A DNA stretch of 64,000 nucleotides from Portunus trituberculatus (lineage: Eukaryota > Arthropoda > Malacostraca > Decapoda > Portunidae): positions 10,896,404 through 10,960,403 of the forward strand of contig NC_059283.1 in assembly GCF_017591435.1 (NCBI RefSeq), given 5' to 3'. The position numbers and the translations under genes were made by a program. Positions 35,421-48,353 of the stretch are shown one piece after another (position 1 is the first letter of the stretch; every line of letters starts with the position of its first letter). The notes beneath the pieces were generated by a model. That model did not search any database, was not told the DNA's origin, and saw nothing but the letters and a program-made list of their open reading frames with translations.

Positions 35421-35576
35421 ATGTTTGAGCATCAGTATTTCTTGTAAGAGTCCCGAGCGTTTAGTAAAAGAGCTGATATATGTATTGGTGAAGTAAGAGC
35501 GTTAGTTGGTGATTACTAAGAAGTGACGTTGTGCTTTCATGATGCTAATGGTATTTTGATAACATTTTTTTAATCT

Positions 35577-35786
35577 TTACTCTCTTCAGTACCATGACGC
35601 GCTTCCATATTCATTCTGCTTACTATTTGGTGATTTTACACAGCTTCAGAAACTCATGTGGGGGATTAAGATAGTGAAGACTCTAGCTATTAATCTTCTG
35701 ACCTCCATAAACCCTAATGCCAATAAAATCGTCTTATCATACCCAAAACTCAAGGTAGAAATACGTCCCAGTACTGAAGGAATTAA
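35577..35786 (+). mobile_element. TTAA MITE, near full length
   Basis: The right TTAA is intact and the left target is mutated (TTAC). Confidence 0.82.
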
Positions 35787-36066
35787 TTAAAAAACAACAT
35801 GGTAAACGGAAAAATCATATGTGTGGGCTTTTAATATTAATTCTAAGAGGCCTGAGTGTTTAAAAATAGGGCTGATATATGTATTAGTGAAGTGAGAGTG
35901 TTAGTTTTTACAGGGAATTGTTCTTGAGTCAGTTTTGTGTTGGCGGGAACCTGATATTGTTTTGGCTTAGTACAACGTGATAGTCTTTCTTGCTCCTGTT
36001 TAAACCTTACTGTGATGGACTTCTTCATTAACTCAGCTCGATTGCTACGTGTCAGGGAAGAGGTGT

Positions 36067-37103
36067 AGACCTTTCTAAACACCTAAACCCGAGAAACACA
36101 CACTTAGACCCCTAAAAACACACATCTAGACCTCTCAAACATAGCCAGACCTCTCTAATCACATCTAGACCCCAAATACACACATCTAAATCCCTCCAAA
36201 CACACCTAAACCTCTGAAAATACACATCTCAAACATAGTTAGACCTCTATAAACACACCTAGACCACAAAAGACCCATACCTAGACCCCTCAAATATAGT
36301 TAAACCCCTCCAAACATACCTAGACCACAGAAACACACATTTAGACCCCTCAAACATACCTAGATCCCTCTAAACACACCTAGACCCTTAAAACACACAT
36401 CTAGACCCCTTCAAACACACCTAGACCACAGAAACACACATTTAGACCCTCAAACATAGCTAGACTCCTCCAAACACACGTAGACCCTTAAAACACATAT
36501 CTAGATCCCTCAAACATAACTAGACCCCTTCAAACACACCTAGACTACAGAAACACACATCTAAACCTCTCAAACATAGCTAGACCCCTTCAAACACACC
36601 TAGACTACAGAAACACACATCTAGACCCCTCAAACATAGCTAGACCACTTCAAACACACCTAGACCACAGAAACAGACATTTAGACTCCTCAAACATAAC
36701 TAGACCCCTTCAAACACACCTAGACTACAGAAACACACATCTAGACCCCTCAAACATAGCTAGACCCCTTCAAACACACCTAGACTACAGAAACACACAT
36801 CTAGACCTCTCAAACATAAATAGACCCCTTCAAACACACCTAGACTATAGAAACACACATCTAAACCTCTCAAACATAGCTAGACCCCTTCAAACACACC
36901 TAGACTATAGAAACACACATCTAGACCCCTCAAAGATAACTAGATCCCACCAAACACACATAGACTCCCAAAACACACACCTAAGCCACTTCAAACACAC
37001 TTAGACCCATTCAAACACACTTAGACCCTAAAAACACACACCTAGACCCCTCAAACACACCTAAAACCCTCCAAACACAACCAGACCTCGCCCAAGCACC
37101 TTA
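36067..37103 (+). repeat. 60-bp tandem array built of about 20-bp subunits
   Basis: Units of 60 bp stay in register over 36541-36900 and are more diverged outside. Each 60-mer is three related subunits around CTAGACC..TCAAACACAC, so two levels of duplication are visible. Confidence 0.9.
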
Positions 37104-37154
37104 GAAAAGAGGTTTAGGAAGGTGGAGGAAGCTGTTTCAAGGCACATTCAATAC

Positions 37155-37440
37155 TTAAGTGTGCCTTTTTTTTCAAGTGGGATTTTTTTAAGTGTTTTTG
37201 CTTTAAAGTGGGACCTTTTTTAGTGTTTTTCTTTAAAATGGGCTATTTTTAAGTGGGCCATTTCTTTCTTTTTTTTTCTTTAGAATGTTCTTTTTTTTTG
37301 TGGGGTTTTCTTAAGTATTTTTTTCTTTTAAAATGTGCCTTTTTCTAAAGTGGGACTTTTTATTTTTCTTTAAAATGGCCCTTTTTTAAGTAAGCTTTTT
37401 TAAGTGGGCCTTTTCGTAAGTGGGCCTTTTTTTTTTTTTT
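37155..37440 (+). repeat. T-rich short-period repeat
   Basis: Degenerate units of about 20-40 bp are based on AAGTGGGCCTTTTT and TTTCTTTAAAATGGGCC. Confidence 0.65.
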
Positions 37441-37589
37441 TGTTGTCCATAGATAGTTTCTCTCATGCATAAAAAAAAACATAGCTGGTTTTACTGTTAT
37501 TTTCTTGTTTTGGAGGGATAATCAGCGTTTTCCTCTTTTTTTTTCCTGTATTCCTTTTTCCTCTTTAATCTTCGTAATTAAAATTGTGG

Positions 37590-38480
37590 ATAAGGAAATG
37601 GTTGTTTTAGAAGGATGAGATGAATAGCAGAGTTTTATTTATCTTCTTTTACTATACTGTTCTCTCTCTCTCTCTCTCTCTCTACTCTTGTGTCTCATCA
37701 AGTTGTACACAAGGAAGTGGTTGTGTCTAAGGAAACTTGTCTTCATTCTTCCCTTCCTGGTATGTGTGAGATAAATGGCGTTGCTTTATTTCTCTTCTTT
37801 TCCTATACTGTTTGTTACTCTTATTTTTTTTCTTTTCTATACTATTTGTTTTCTCGTCTTGGTTGTTATCAAGTTGTACACAAGGAAGTGGTTGTGTTTT
37901 AGAAGGAAACTTGGCTCTTCTTCCTATTTTGGTATGGTTGAGATAAATAGCAGGGATATATTTATTTTTCTTCTTTTTCTAAACCGTTTTATTCTCCTCT
38001 TGTGTCTCATCAAGTTGTACACAAGGAAGTGGTTGTGTTTTAGAAGGAAACTTGGCTTTCTTCTTCTTTTTTTGGTATGGGTGAGATAAATAGCGTGGTT
38101 TTATTTATTTCCCTCTTTATTTATACTGTTTTATTCTTCTCTTGCGTCTTATCAACTCATACATAAGGAAGTGATTGTGTTTTGATAAGAAGGTTGTTCG
38201 TATCTTCACACTCATTAATAACTCCTCTTAATAAATAGCAGGGTTTTATTTATTTTTTCCCTTTTTTATGCTGTTTTATTCTCCACTTGAGGTCTGATGA
38301 AGTTGCACATAAAGGAGGTTGTGTTTGATAAGAAGGTTGTTCGTATCTTCACACTAATTAATAACTTCTCTTAATAAATAGTAAGGTTTATTTATTTTTC
38401 CTATTTTTTATACTGTTTTATTCTTCTCTTGCGTCTTATCAATTCATACATAAGGAAGTGATTGTGTTATTTTCATATCT
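37590..38480 (+). repeat. About 140-150 bp tandem array, about 6 units
   Basis: Units carry CAAGTTGTACACAAGGAAGT, GGTTGTGTTTTAGAAGGAAA, GAGATAAATAGCAGGGTTTT and TACTGTTTTATTCTCCTCTT. A short (CT)n is embedded at 37662-37682. Confidence 0.82.
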
Positions 38481-38532
38481 TCACACTAATTAATAACTCC
38501 TTATGTTTGGCTTTTTATTATGAACCATGCGT

Positions 38533-38727
38533 GCTTTGGGGTTCGAGGGGTCTCCAAGTGCACGGGTTCGAATCCTGTCCACGGTCCGAGTGTAGGTTGG
38601 GCTTCCTCACTCAGGGCAATGGTTTCCTAGCGGGTCGGCTTTGAGATAGGAGGTACCACAAAAAGTATCCCCTTTAGCCCAAAAATTCCCGTGAAAACCC
38701 CACATGGTATAAATAAAAAATAAAATA
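38533..38727 (+). mobile_element. tRNA-derived SINE (family 3)
   Basis: A perfect B box GGTTCGAATCC lies at 38565-38575. It is followed by a body with GGCTTCCTCACTCAGGGCAA, GGTACCACAAAAAGTATCCC and CCCGTGAAAACCCCACATGG, and an A-rich tail. The A-box side is degenerate or truncated. Confidence 0.7.
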
Positions 38728-39120
38728 AGAAAAAAACACTGTATTTTAAGACGTAGCGAATTTTTTTTTTTTTTCTATTTTTGCGTATAATTTTTTCTTA
38801 ATGATTTCTCTTATATTTAGTCTTTTATTATGATTTTTTTTCCTTTTTCGTTGCCTCGCACTGTATCTTAAATGGTGATTAATATTTCTTTTTCTATTTT
38901 CTTTATATTTTTTTTTTCTTATTCAAGCTTATTATATTTAACAACTGACTCGTTTCTTTCATTTTCCTGCGAAAGTGTGAGTGATTTGCCTTCATAAATC
39001 TGGTGTATTGTATATATCTCTATTATCGTTGTCTATTTTATCTATTTGTTTATCTATTTGCAATTCTGATACCACAAAAATAATAATGATAAAAGGAACA
39101 GTCTTGGTTGTGATATGTAT

Positions 39121-40044
<924 letters not shown>

Positions 40045-40281
40045 GTCAACTGGTTTGTGTAAGAATTGAAATAGTGTGGAAGGATTTTTTCATTTATTAT
40101 TTGTTTTTGGGGTCTTTATCCATTTATGTGTCATTGTATTTATTTTGTGGCCTCTCTATCTCTTTATCAGTCTCTCTCTATGTCTCTGTTCCTTTGTTAT
40201 TCATTTATCTATTTTTCTAATGTTTTGTTTATTTACTCGTTTATTTCCTCATCTATTTATTTGTTTTATTCTTTACGGCAT

Positions 40282-40316
<35 letters not shown>

Positions 40317-40408
40317 TTTGTTGAAGTAATGCAGATTCACTTCCAAAGATTTGAATGAGTTTTTTTTTATCTTTTCATCATTTTTGTTCCTTAGAAATAT
40401 TAACGTTT

Positions 40409-40607
<199 letters not shown>

Positions 40608-40926
40608 AAGTTTGTCTTCTTTGTTGTCTTCATTTTCTTACTCTACTTGATTTTTTTTTTCATGTTTTCAGTTTTGAATATTTTTTTTCATTGTTGTCTT
40701 CATTTTATTACTATGTTTATCTATATTTCTCGAATGCTGTAGTTTTGAATATTAAACGCTTTATTTTTTTCTTACCTGTGTCTTCATCATTATCATCATC
40801 ATCATCATCATCATCATCGTCGTCGTTATTAATTCACCTCTGAGTTTGCATATTTGTGTTATTTTATTTATTTTCTTATTATTTTTTCAGTGGTGGGCGA
40901 AGCGGGACACTGTAATGTGTTTGAAG

Positions 40927-41139
40927 TTAATCCCTTCAGTACCATGACGCATATCCCTGTTCGTTCTTATTACTGTTTGGTGATTTTATACAGCTTCAGA
41001 AACTTATGTGGGGATTGAAATAGTGAAGACTGTGGCCATCAATCTTCTGACCTCCATAGACCCTTGCTAATGTCAATAAAATGGTCTTATCGTATATAAT
41101 TTTCAAGGCAAAAATTCGTTCCAGTATCGAAGGGGTTAA
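40927..41139 (+). mobile_element. TTAA MITE, full length
   Basis: A 213-bp copy with both TTAA sites. Confidence 0.88.
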
Positions 41140-41189
41140 CATATGAATAATTTGAGCACCACTGCTTCGATGGATGTAGAGCCTTTAAT

Positions 41190-41560
41190 AGTTTTTTTTT
41201 TCATTGCTAGTTTCAATTATAACAATAATAACAACTATAATTAGAATATATTTTCGTCTTACACTAAAAACTATTTAACGTTATACAGTATAAAGCTTAC
41301 CAAGTGAATGCACAACGTTTGACACATTTTTTTTTTTCACTTAGCTTAAAAAATAACAATAACAACAGCAACGATAAGAGGAAGGATAAATTTCCCTCAT
41401 AGCTACACTGAACGCTATTGAACGTTATACAGTATTGCGCTTACTAAATGAATGTACAAGGTTTAACATTTTTTCACTTAGCTTGAAAAATAATAACAAC
41501 AGGAATGAGAAGTATAAGGATAAACTTCCTCGTGGCTGTACTGAACGCTATTTGCCGATA
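41190..41560 (+). repeat. About 145-bp tandem repeat, 2.5 units
   Basis: The repeat motifs are AACGTTATACAGTAT, TTTTTTCACTTAGCTT and AAAATAA.AACAACA. Confidence 0.7.
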
Positions 41561-41598
41561 TATGTTGCAAAACCTTATTGAATGTACGTGTATAGCTA

Positions 41599-41811
41599 CT
41601 AACCTCCTCAGTACCATGACACGTTTCCATATTCATTCTGGTGACTATTTGGTGATTCTATAAAGCTTCAGAAACTTATGTGGGGTTTGAAATTGTGAAG
41701 ACTCTGGCCATTAAGCTTCTGACCTCCTTAGATCCTACCTAATGTTAATAAAATCGTCTAATCATACCTAAAACTCAAGGTAAAAATGTGTTCCAGTACT
41801 GAAGAGGTTAA
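41599..41811 (+). mobile_element. TTAA MITE, full length
   Basis: A 213-bp copy, left site CTAA and right TTAA. Confidence 0.86.
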
Positions 41812-41865
41812 GACATTATTTTTTTATCACATGGATTCAATAATTACAGTAACAACAATAATAAC

Positions 41866-41866
<1 letters not shown>

Positions 41867-41912
<46 letters not shown>

Positions 41913-42042
41913 TAACAATAACAATAACAGTAAGTTTTCTTGTTATACTGAGCGCTAGTTAAGTCATTCACGGGTCCAGTCTTCCCTAGTTAACATTCAT
42001 AGCACTAGAAAAAAAAAAAAACATTTGCACGAATAAAGAAAA

Positions 42043-42127
<85 letters not shown>
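41867..42127 (+). repeat. (AAT)n and (AG)n
   Basis: AAT/AAC tract at about 41860-41930 and (AG)n at 42048-42127. Confidence 0.93.
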
Positions 42128-42133
<6 letters not shown>

Positions 42134-42224
42134 AAATAGAGGATTAATTTCGTCTTTTCTTGGCTATATAATATAATAAACTGTGGCACATTATTAAGTG
42201 TCTATAACAAGTTGTAGGTGACCA

Positions 42225-43200
42225 TAAGAGAATATGTCAAGCAGTGAATTAGTTTGATCGAGACTTACACATAATGAGAGTATTAAAAAAAGAAAAAAAT
42301 GTAAATGGATACAGGAGAAAAGTTATCAGTGTGTTTTGTCGCTGTGTTGTCTAGAACTTACTAACTCACTGACCTAGCATGACCTGAGGCTTGGCGTGAC
42401 TGTAGCACATAAGAAGGGGTCTAAAGAATCGTGTATTTGTTAAGCAGTGAATGGACTTTATCTGGAACTTACTCATTCTTTGCCTTAGCGTGACGTGAAG
42501 CTTAGCGAGACAAGCTTATAGGAGTAATGATTATTTTTAGTAAGAAAACGTATAAGGAAATATTTCTCTAGTAGTGAATGTTTTTTTTTTTATCACTATG
42601 GTGTGTGCAACTTACCAATTCACTGCCTTAGCGTGACGTGAAGCTTAGCGTGACAAGCTGATGAATTTTTAGTAAGAGAACGTATAAGGCAATATTTATC
42701 AAGCAGTGATTTATTTATTCTTTTTTTTTCATGGTGTCTGGAACTTACTCATTCACTGCCTTAGCGTGACGTGAAAAAATAGCGAGACAAGCTCAAAAGT
42801 AAATATCCAAAGAATTTTTCGTAAGAGGAAGTATATAAGAGAAAATTTATCAAGCAGTGAATGGGTTTGATCACTATGGTGTCTGCAACTTACCAATTCA
42901 CTACCTTAGCGTGACGTGAAGGTTAGCGAGACAAGTTCATCAGAGTATAATGAATTTTTCGTAACTTGAGGTAAGGGAATATTTAATAAGCAGTGAATGG
43001 TTTTGATCACTATGGTGTCTGCAACTTAGCAATTCACTGTCCTAGCGTGACGTGAAGGTTAGCGACACAAACTCATAAGTAAGAATCTAAAGAACTTTTC
43101 CGTAAGAGGAGGTAAAGGAATATTTATCAAGCAGTGAATGGGTTTGTACCGCTATGGTGTCTGGAAGTTTCTCATGCACTGGCATAGCGTGACGTGGGGG
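42225..43200 (+). repeat. About 120-140 bp tandem array abutting exon 1
   Basis: About seven units carry AAGCAGTGAATGG, CACTATGGTGTCTG.AACTTA, ATTCACTGCCTTAGCGTGAC and GTGAAGCTTAGCGAGACAAG. The last unit ends about 20 bp inside the intron from the Dmrt93B exon 1 donor. Confidence 0.82.
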
Positions 43201-43220
43201 TGAGCTGAGCGCGTACTCAC

Positions 43221-43418
43221 CTGCGCCGCCATGACCCGCTGCCGCTCCGCTATCAGGTTGCAGCGGGCACAGGTGCAGTCCTTAAACTTGCAGTGTCGCT
43301 TGTGTCCCTTGAGCCAGCTGATCATGCCGTGGTTCCTGCAGCGGGCACACTTCGGCTTGCGGGCGCCCTTCTCCGTGGTGGGGTAGCCGAGACCCCCACC
43401 CCCGCCCACGCCATTCAT
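43221..43418 (-). CDS. Dmrt93B: Dmrt93B exon 1: DM zinc module
   Basis: This exon encodes residues 1-66. After a Gly-rich start comes the intertwined DM zinc module. By family alignment, site I is C24, C27, H39 and C43, and site II is H30, C48, C50 and C53. The recognition helix begins (CNLIAERQRVMAAQ) and the exon stops at Q66, just before a GTGAGTACG donor at 43220. I chose the ATG at 43418 because the frame is open upstream only to a TGA at 43593-43595, and no other in-frame ATG lies between. The short MNG-type start also resembles vertebrate DMRT3. An upstream spliced 5' exon cannot be excluded. If unspliced, the frame would run 22 codons into the intron and stop at 43152. Wording such as SWLKGHKRHCKFKDCTC is DMRT3-class. 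Confidence 0.88.
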
Positions 43419-43677
43419 CCCCTCCACCACGCCCGCACTCCCACACGCCTCGCTCAAGTGTATGTGTCCTGTTGCTTCTTGTGTGTGGAGGGGTCTACAA
43501 CACCTGCATGGTTGGCACTCTGGCGGGTCAGTCACGCTAGGAGGCGGCGGGCCAAGCAGTGTCGCTGTCCATGTCTCTGTCACTATGCTGGGTCACTGCG
43601 CTCACTCAATACACACTGGGATTCTCGCGCGGTATCCTTCGCGGCGGAGGACTCGGCGCTTAGTCCATTGGTAGCGG

Positions 43678-43714
<37 letters not shown>

Positions 43715-44760
43715 GTGGTGCTGCGGGGTGACGAATGGCCGGGTGTCGCGTGCACCAATTTGTGGTTAGTGTGGCAGTCGGAAGCTTTCATCGCCTAATA
43801 AATCATCCCGCCCACCCACAAGTTACTTCACTCCTCGCCTTGTCACAATAATGGCTTCTTCAGACACCACCTCGGGGCCAGCGCTGCCTCGAAACTCTCC
43901 CCCAGCCGGCATTTTCGCCCTTGTGTCCCCGCGCGGAGGGTGGCAAGGGCAGGGGGCGGTGCGTCCCTCCTCCGCGGACCTCCAGCCAGCCTGTGCGACC
44001 AATAGTAGCAACTCGTGTGCTTATCTTTCTCCTGATTGGCTCGGTTTCTCCTGAGAGGAAGAAACTCGTGTGTTGATTGGTCGAGAATTTCCGCCGTCCG
44101 GGTGGCAATCAAGAGGAAGAAGAAAGATGTGGAGGCGATACACTGCTCTTCGTTCGCCCGATGGTGACTTTGTTGCTCTTTATGACATGGCCTGCTCTGC
44201 ACCGCCCCCATCTGACCACCCGCCATCGCCGGCCAGTGGAGGAGACACCCGCACACCCACGCCTCGCCGCCCTCAACGCCCCGCCGCCCAGGCTACACGC
44301 TACTCGACCCAGTTCTTAGCCGCGTGTGAAACAGTGTGGAAGTCTGCGCAAGCCAGTGGGAAACATTTTTGTATATGTACGTCAGTGAGCTGATGCTGTG
44401 TAAACATTTCTCATCATGTGCGGCCGCTAGCAAAACACACAGCCATCACACGAACAAATGAAAAGTCAAAACCAATAAACTGTGTCGACAGGTCTCGTGT
44501 AGATCACCCAAACCCACGAGGATGTACACAAGAGTCTGGCTGGCGTCGACGGATTGAGACTGTGGCGGTGATGTGCCGAGTAGCGCCTCTTGCTGAGCCC
44601 AGTGCCGCACCACCACCACCACCACCACCCTCCTCGGACGACACAAAATACCCAAGGTTCCTGCACCCGCTGAAGGGAAACTTGATAACGTGGCAAGGGA
44701 TAAAGGAGACCTGAAAAAATGCTGATGACGTTTACTATTTGAGCGGAAGTTAGCAGAAGA
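43419..44760 (-). promoter_or_regulatory. GC-rich upstream region of Dmrt93B
   Basis: This is a single-copy, CpG-rich stretch directly upstream of the first coding exon, in contrast to the AT-rich repeats on either side. It carries CCAAT boxes on the gene strand (plus-strand ATTGG at 43667-43671, 44035-44039 and 44076-44080) and one CCAAT on the plus strand at 43999-44003. There is no TATA box close to the start codon. It probably contains the 5' untranslated region and a CpG-type promoter, but no transcription start can be placed by eye. Several open frames here look like composition effects and match nothing I recognise. Confidence 0.45.
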
Positions 44761-45038
44761 TTCACACTCGCGGTATTGACAGAAGGGAAGGCGCTGCTGG
44801 AGACGCCGCCGACCATCACACCGCCTGCAGAACACCACTAATACTACAGCGTGGAAAGTTTTCAAGGTAGAGGAAGATGAAGAGATAGCAGAAGAAGACA
44901 TGTCGCTGATAACACACTGCTTAGAGAGAAGGAGACATTTATAACACCAATATTACTACCACGTGGAAGGCTGTAAAAATAGATAAAAAGATACATGCTG
45001 GAAAGATAGCGAAAGACCTGACACTGATAACACACCGT

Positions 45039-45041
<3 letters not shown>

Positions 45042-45093
<52 letters not shown>

Positions 45094-45188
45094 CGTAACA
45101 TCACTAACATAACCACGTGGAGAGTTGTAATAGTAGATTAAAATGTAGAAGATGAAATATAAAAAGATCCGTCTCTAATAACATGCCG

Positions 45189-45229
<41 letters not shown>
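45042..45229 (+). repeat. Two-unit (AG)n-plus-spacer array
   Basis: (AG)n at 45042-45090 and 45192-45229 are each preceded by ATAACA.CCGTA and followed by ATTCGTAAC, then CCACGTGGAGAG or its CCACATGGAGAG variant. A weaker earlier copy starts near 44910. Another (AG)n lies at 45565-45607. Confidence 0.82.
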
Positions 45230-45232
<3 letters not shown>

Positions 45233-45560
45233 CGTAACTACCACATGGAGAGCTAGCTGGAAAGGATAATCACGAGACACACCAAGGTGGAAAAATAGAT
45301 AAAAAATTGATCGGAAAGCAATATCTGTCGCCTTGATTGTAACCTAAAGGAAAGGCGTTCAGAATGGAGCCAGAGAACTACAGGAAGAGGTCACTGTATT
45401 CAGCATCACAAGAATAACTCAACAAGCTTACTACGTGAAGGAAATGCCACGAGAGGACACGAGAGGCGAAATAAAGAATAACAGGAAAATTAGAGACTCG
45501 AGGATATAAAGCAAAGAAAAATAGGAAAGGAAAGCATGCAAGATTAGAAATGATACAAGG

Positions 45561-45609
<49 letters not shown>

Positions 45610-45820
45610 ATATAAAAGGTAACACACTCGATAAGAATATATTTATGCAAAATTAACATTCTTTTAGCGTCAAACCAAGAATAAACTAAAGAAAAGAACA
45701 TTATTTTTCTTCTCGTTACGTTAAAGGAGGAAAAAAATTATTTGTTACATTGGTTTTATTTTTTTATTAAATTGCATATATATTCAGTTTCTCGTTCGTT
45801 ATAAGTTTTTTTTTTCCTCT

Positions 45821-45824
45821 TCTT

Positions 45825-45855
<31 letters not shown>

Positions 45856-46119
45856 GTGTCTTCTTTTTCTTCTTTTTCTTGTTTTCTTCTTGCTTTCCTG
45901 TTTTCTTCTTTTTTCCTTCTTCTTCTTCTTCTTCTTCTTCTTCTTCTTCTTCTTCTTCTTCTTCTTCTTCTTCTTCTTCTTCTTCTTCTTCTTCTTCTTC
46001 TTCTTCTTCTTCTTCTTTCTTCATCATCATCATCATCTTTCTTCTTCTTTTCTTCTTCTTCTTCTTCTTCTTCTTCTTCTTCTTCTTCTTCTTCTTCTTC
46101 TTCTTCTTCTTCTTCTTCT
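45821..46119 (+). repeat. (CTT)n array, about 300 bp
   Basis: CTT repeats have short interruptions (TTTTCTTG at 45860-45915, a CAT run at 46022-46037). Frames on both strands are poly-Leu/Ser/Phe or Glu/Arg/Lys. Confidence 0.95.
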
Positions 46120-46406
46120 TTTGTATTCTGATTCTTCCTTGCCATCGTCGTTATTATCGTAATTATCGTCTATATCGTTTCATTTCCTTCTTCTTCTCTT
46201 CTTCCTCCTCCCTTTCTTGTTCTCCTTCCCGTTCCCTTCCTTCCTCTCTTCCTTCCTTTCCAATATAACGATAAATTAGCTCCGTTACTCCACACAAAGC
46301 ACAGAAGACGATACCCACAAACACTTGACACAAAAACTCAACAGTGTGTCTTTGCATTCAAACACAACACTGGTAAATGACATCAGAAATAACTCTCAAA
46401 ATAACC

Positions 46407-46948
46407 TTGACCCCTTTAGTACAATGACGCGTTTCCTTATTATGCTTACTATTTGGTGATTTTATACAGCTTCAGAAACTTATGTGGTGGATTCAAATAG
46501 TGAAGACTGTGGCCATTAATCTTCTGACCACCATAGACTCCTCCTAATGTCAATAAAATGGTCTAATGGTACACAAAACTCAATTGAAATAGTGAAGACT
46601 GTGGCCATTAATCTTCTGACCACCATAGACCTCTCCTAATGTCAGTAAATTTTTTTTTTTTTTTTTTTTTTACGTAGGGAAGAGGGCCAGCCAAGGGCAA
46701 AAAAAAAAGAAAGTTAGAAAAAAGCCCACTTGAGCGCTGGCTCTCCAAAGAGTAGAAAAAGTGCCAAAACCGTCAGCCAGAATTAGGGGAGCAAATGCCT
46801 CGATACCTCCCTCTTAAAAGAAGACAAGTTGTAAATGGACTAATGGTACACAAAACTCAACTGAAATAGCTTCCTAATGTCAATAAAATGGTCTAATCGT
46901 ACACAAATCTCAAGGTAAAATTGTGCCCCAGTATACTAAAAGGGTTAA
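46407..46948 (+). mobile_element. TTAA MITE, internally duplicated and interrupted
   Basis: The outer ends are TTGACCCCTTTAGTAC and CTAAAAGGGTTAA. The middle (TGAAATAGTGAAGACTGTGG ... CCATAGAC) occurs twice, and a retroelement 3' end occupies 46650-46838. Confidence 0.8.
46650..46838 (-). mobile_element. Non-LTR 3' end with poly-A tail, nested in MITE
   Basis: The minus strand reads CTTTTAAGAGGGAGG, a diverged 3' region, TTGCCCTTGGCTGGC, CTCTTCCCTACGT and then about 22 A (46671-46650). It is the same family as the 9.8-kb and 31.4-kb copies. Confidence 0.75.
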
Positions 46949-47063
46949 AAATACCAGGAAATATATGAAGAAATAGTAAGAAAGAGAGAAAAATAAATAG
47001 GAATATGTGATTTTATTTCAACCAGGGAGTGAATCAACGCGTGAAAACCAGTGCACCGAGGCG

Positions 47064-47065
<2 letters not shown>

Positions 47066-47113
<48 letters not shown>
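47066..47113 (+). repeat. (GT)n
   Basis: A dinucleotide tract. The DNA at 47114-47400 is single copy with an open frame that matches nothing recognised. Confidence 0.95.
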
Positions 47114-47115
<2 letters not shown>

Positions 47116-47401
47116 GGGTTCGTGACTGCATGAAGGTGAAGAGGGTGAAGGCTCGAGAAAGCAATGAGGTGTTGAGGATGTGCATGCACTCTGCCTTCGC
47201 TGGGGAAACAGTTGGTGCGGCGTTCAGCAAGACAGCACCGTGGACCTTTTTTCGCCAACATTTCATCATCTCACCGCTTGCTATAGTGAAATGTACCTGG
47301 AGTTTCAAGGGTGTTTTCTGATTGAAGTCTATTGCGAAAACTACTTCATTGGTGCTTTTTTTTATGATTCTAGTGATGGTTTAGTTACGATTCTGTCATC
47401 A

Positions 47402-47611
47402 TTAACCTCTTCAGTGCTACGACGCGTTTCCATATTCATTCTGCTTGCTATTTGGTGATTTTAATTTCAGAATCTCATGTCGGGGATTAAAATAGTGAAG
47501 ACTGTGACCATTAATCATCTGAACTCCTTAGACCCTTCCTAATGTCAGTTAAATGGTTTTATCGTACACAAATTTCAAGGTAAAAATGTGTCTCAGTACT
47601 GAAGGGGTTAG
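47402..47611 (+). mobile_element. TTAA MITE, full length
   Basis: A 210-bp copy, left TTAA and right TTAG. Confidence 0.87.
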
Positions 47612-47872
47612 TAGTGAAAACTCGACCTGTAATCTGTGCGGCGTTTGAAGAGTGCTAATGATAGAACAAAGGGTTGAAGAAAACGAATCTTGCTTAACAC
47701 TCCACCTCCTGTTGATATTGAAGCGTGTTAGGCAATAAATTTACTTACTGAAGCTAAGCAGTTTTGTTATCGAGTGCTTTCTGAATGCTAAAATTGTGTG
47801 TCTTACTTGTGTGTTGGTGTGACTGTCAAGCAAACAAGACTGAGAATATTGTTCACTAATGTACTGCTCCTC

Positions 47873-48084
47873 TTAACCCCTTCAGTACCATGATGCGTTT
47901 CCATGTACATTCTTTTTACTATTTGGTGATTTTATACACCTTCAGATGCTCATGTGGGGGCTTGAAATAGTGAAGACTGGCCATTAATCTTGTGACCTCC
48001 ATAGACTCTTCCTGGTGTCAATGAAATGGTGTAATCGTACATAAATCTCAAGGTAAAAATGTGTCCTAGTATTAAAGCGGTTAA
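47873..48084 (+). mobile_element. TTAA MITE, full length
   Basis: A 212-bp copy with both TTAA sites, only 261 bp from the previous one and in the same orientation. Confidence 0.88.
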
Positions 48085-48353
48085 GCCGTTAGTAGTTAAT
48101 TAAATCTTGTATTAGTTGATCAGAAAAAGTTATAACTGTGTTGGATAAATATTTGAATAGGTTTTAGTTATTAGATACAGAAAATTGAATCCGGCAATTA
48201 CATGAAGGAGATACTGTGGTGTTGAAAGGGTTAAGAAAAACTCCATTAATTAAACTATTGTGGCTTTAGACAGGTATTCGTTAGGTCAACATCACTTGTA
48301 TACATTCAACTTCATAAACTCATTCCACTAGTAATTGACACTAGTATACATTC

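Noticed and set aside
36067..37103. CRISPR-like array of short direct repeats
   Set aside because: Repeats are contiguous 60-mers made of diverged 20-mers with no unique spacers, in a eukaryotic intron.
43419..43583. Upstream extension of the Dmrt93B exon 1 frame to 43583
   Set aside because: The frame beginning at 43583 starts with GTG, not ATG, and an in-frame TGA lies at 43593-43595. The first in-frame ATG is at 43418.
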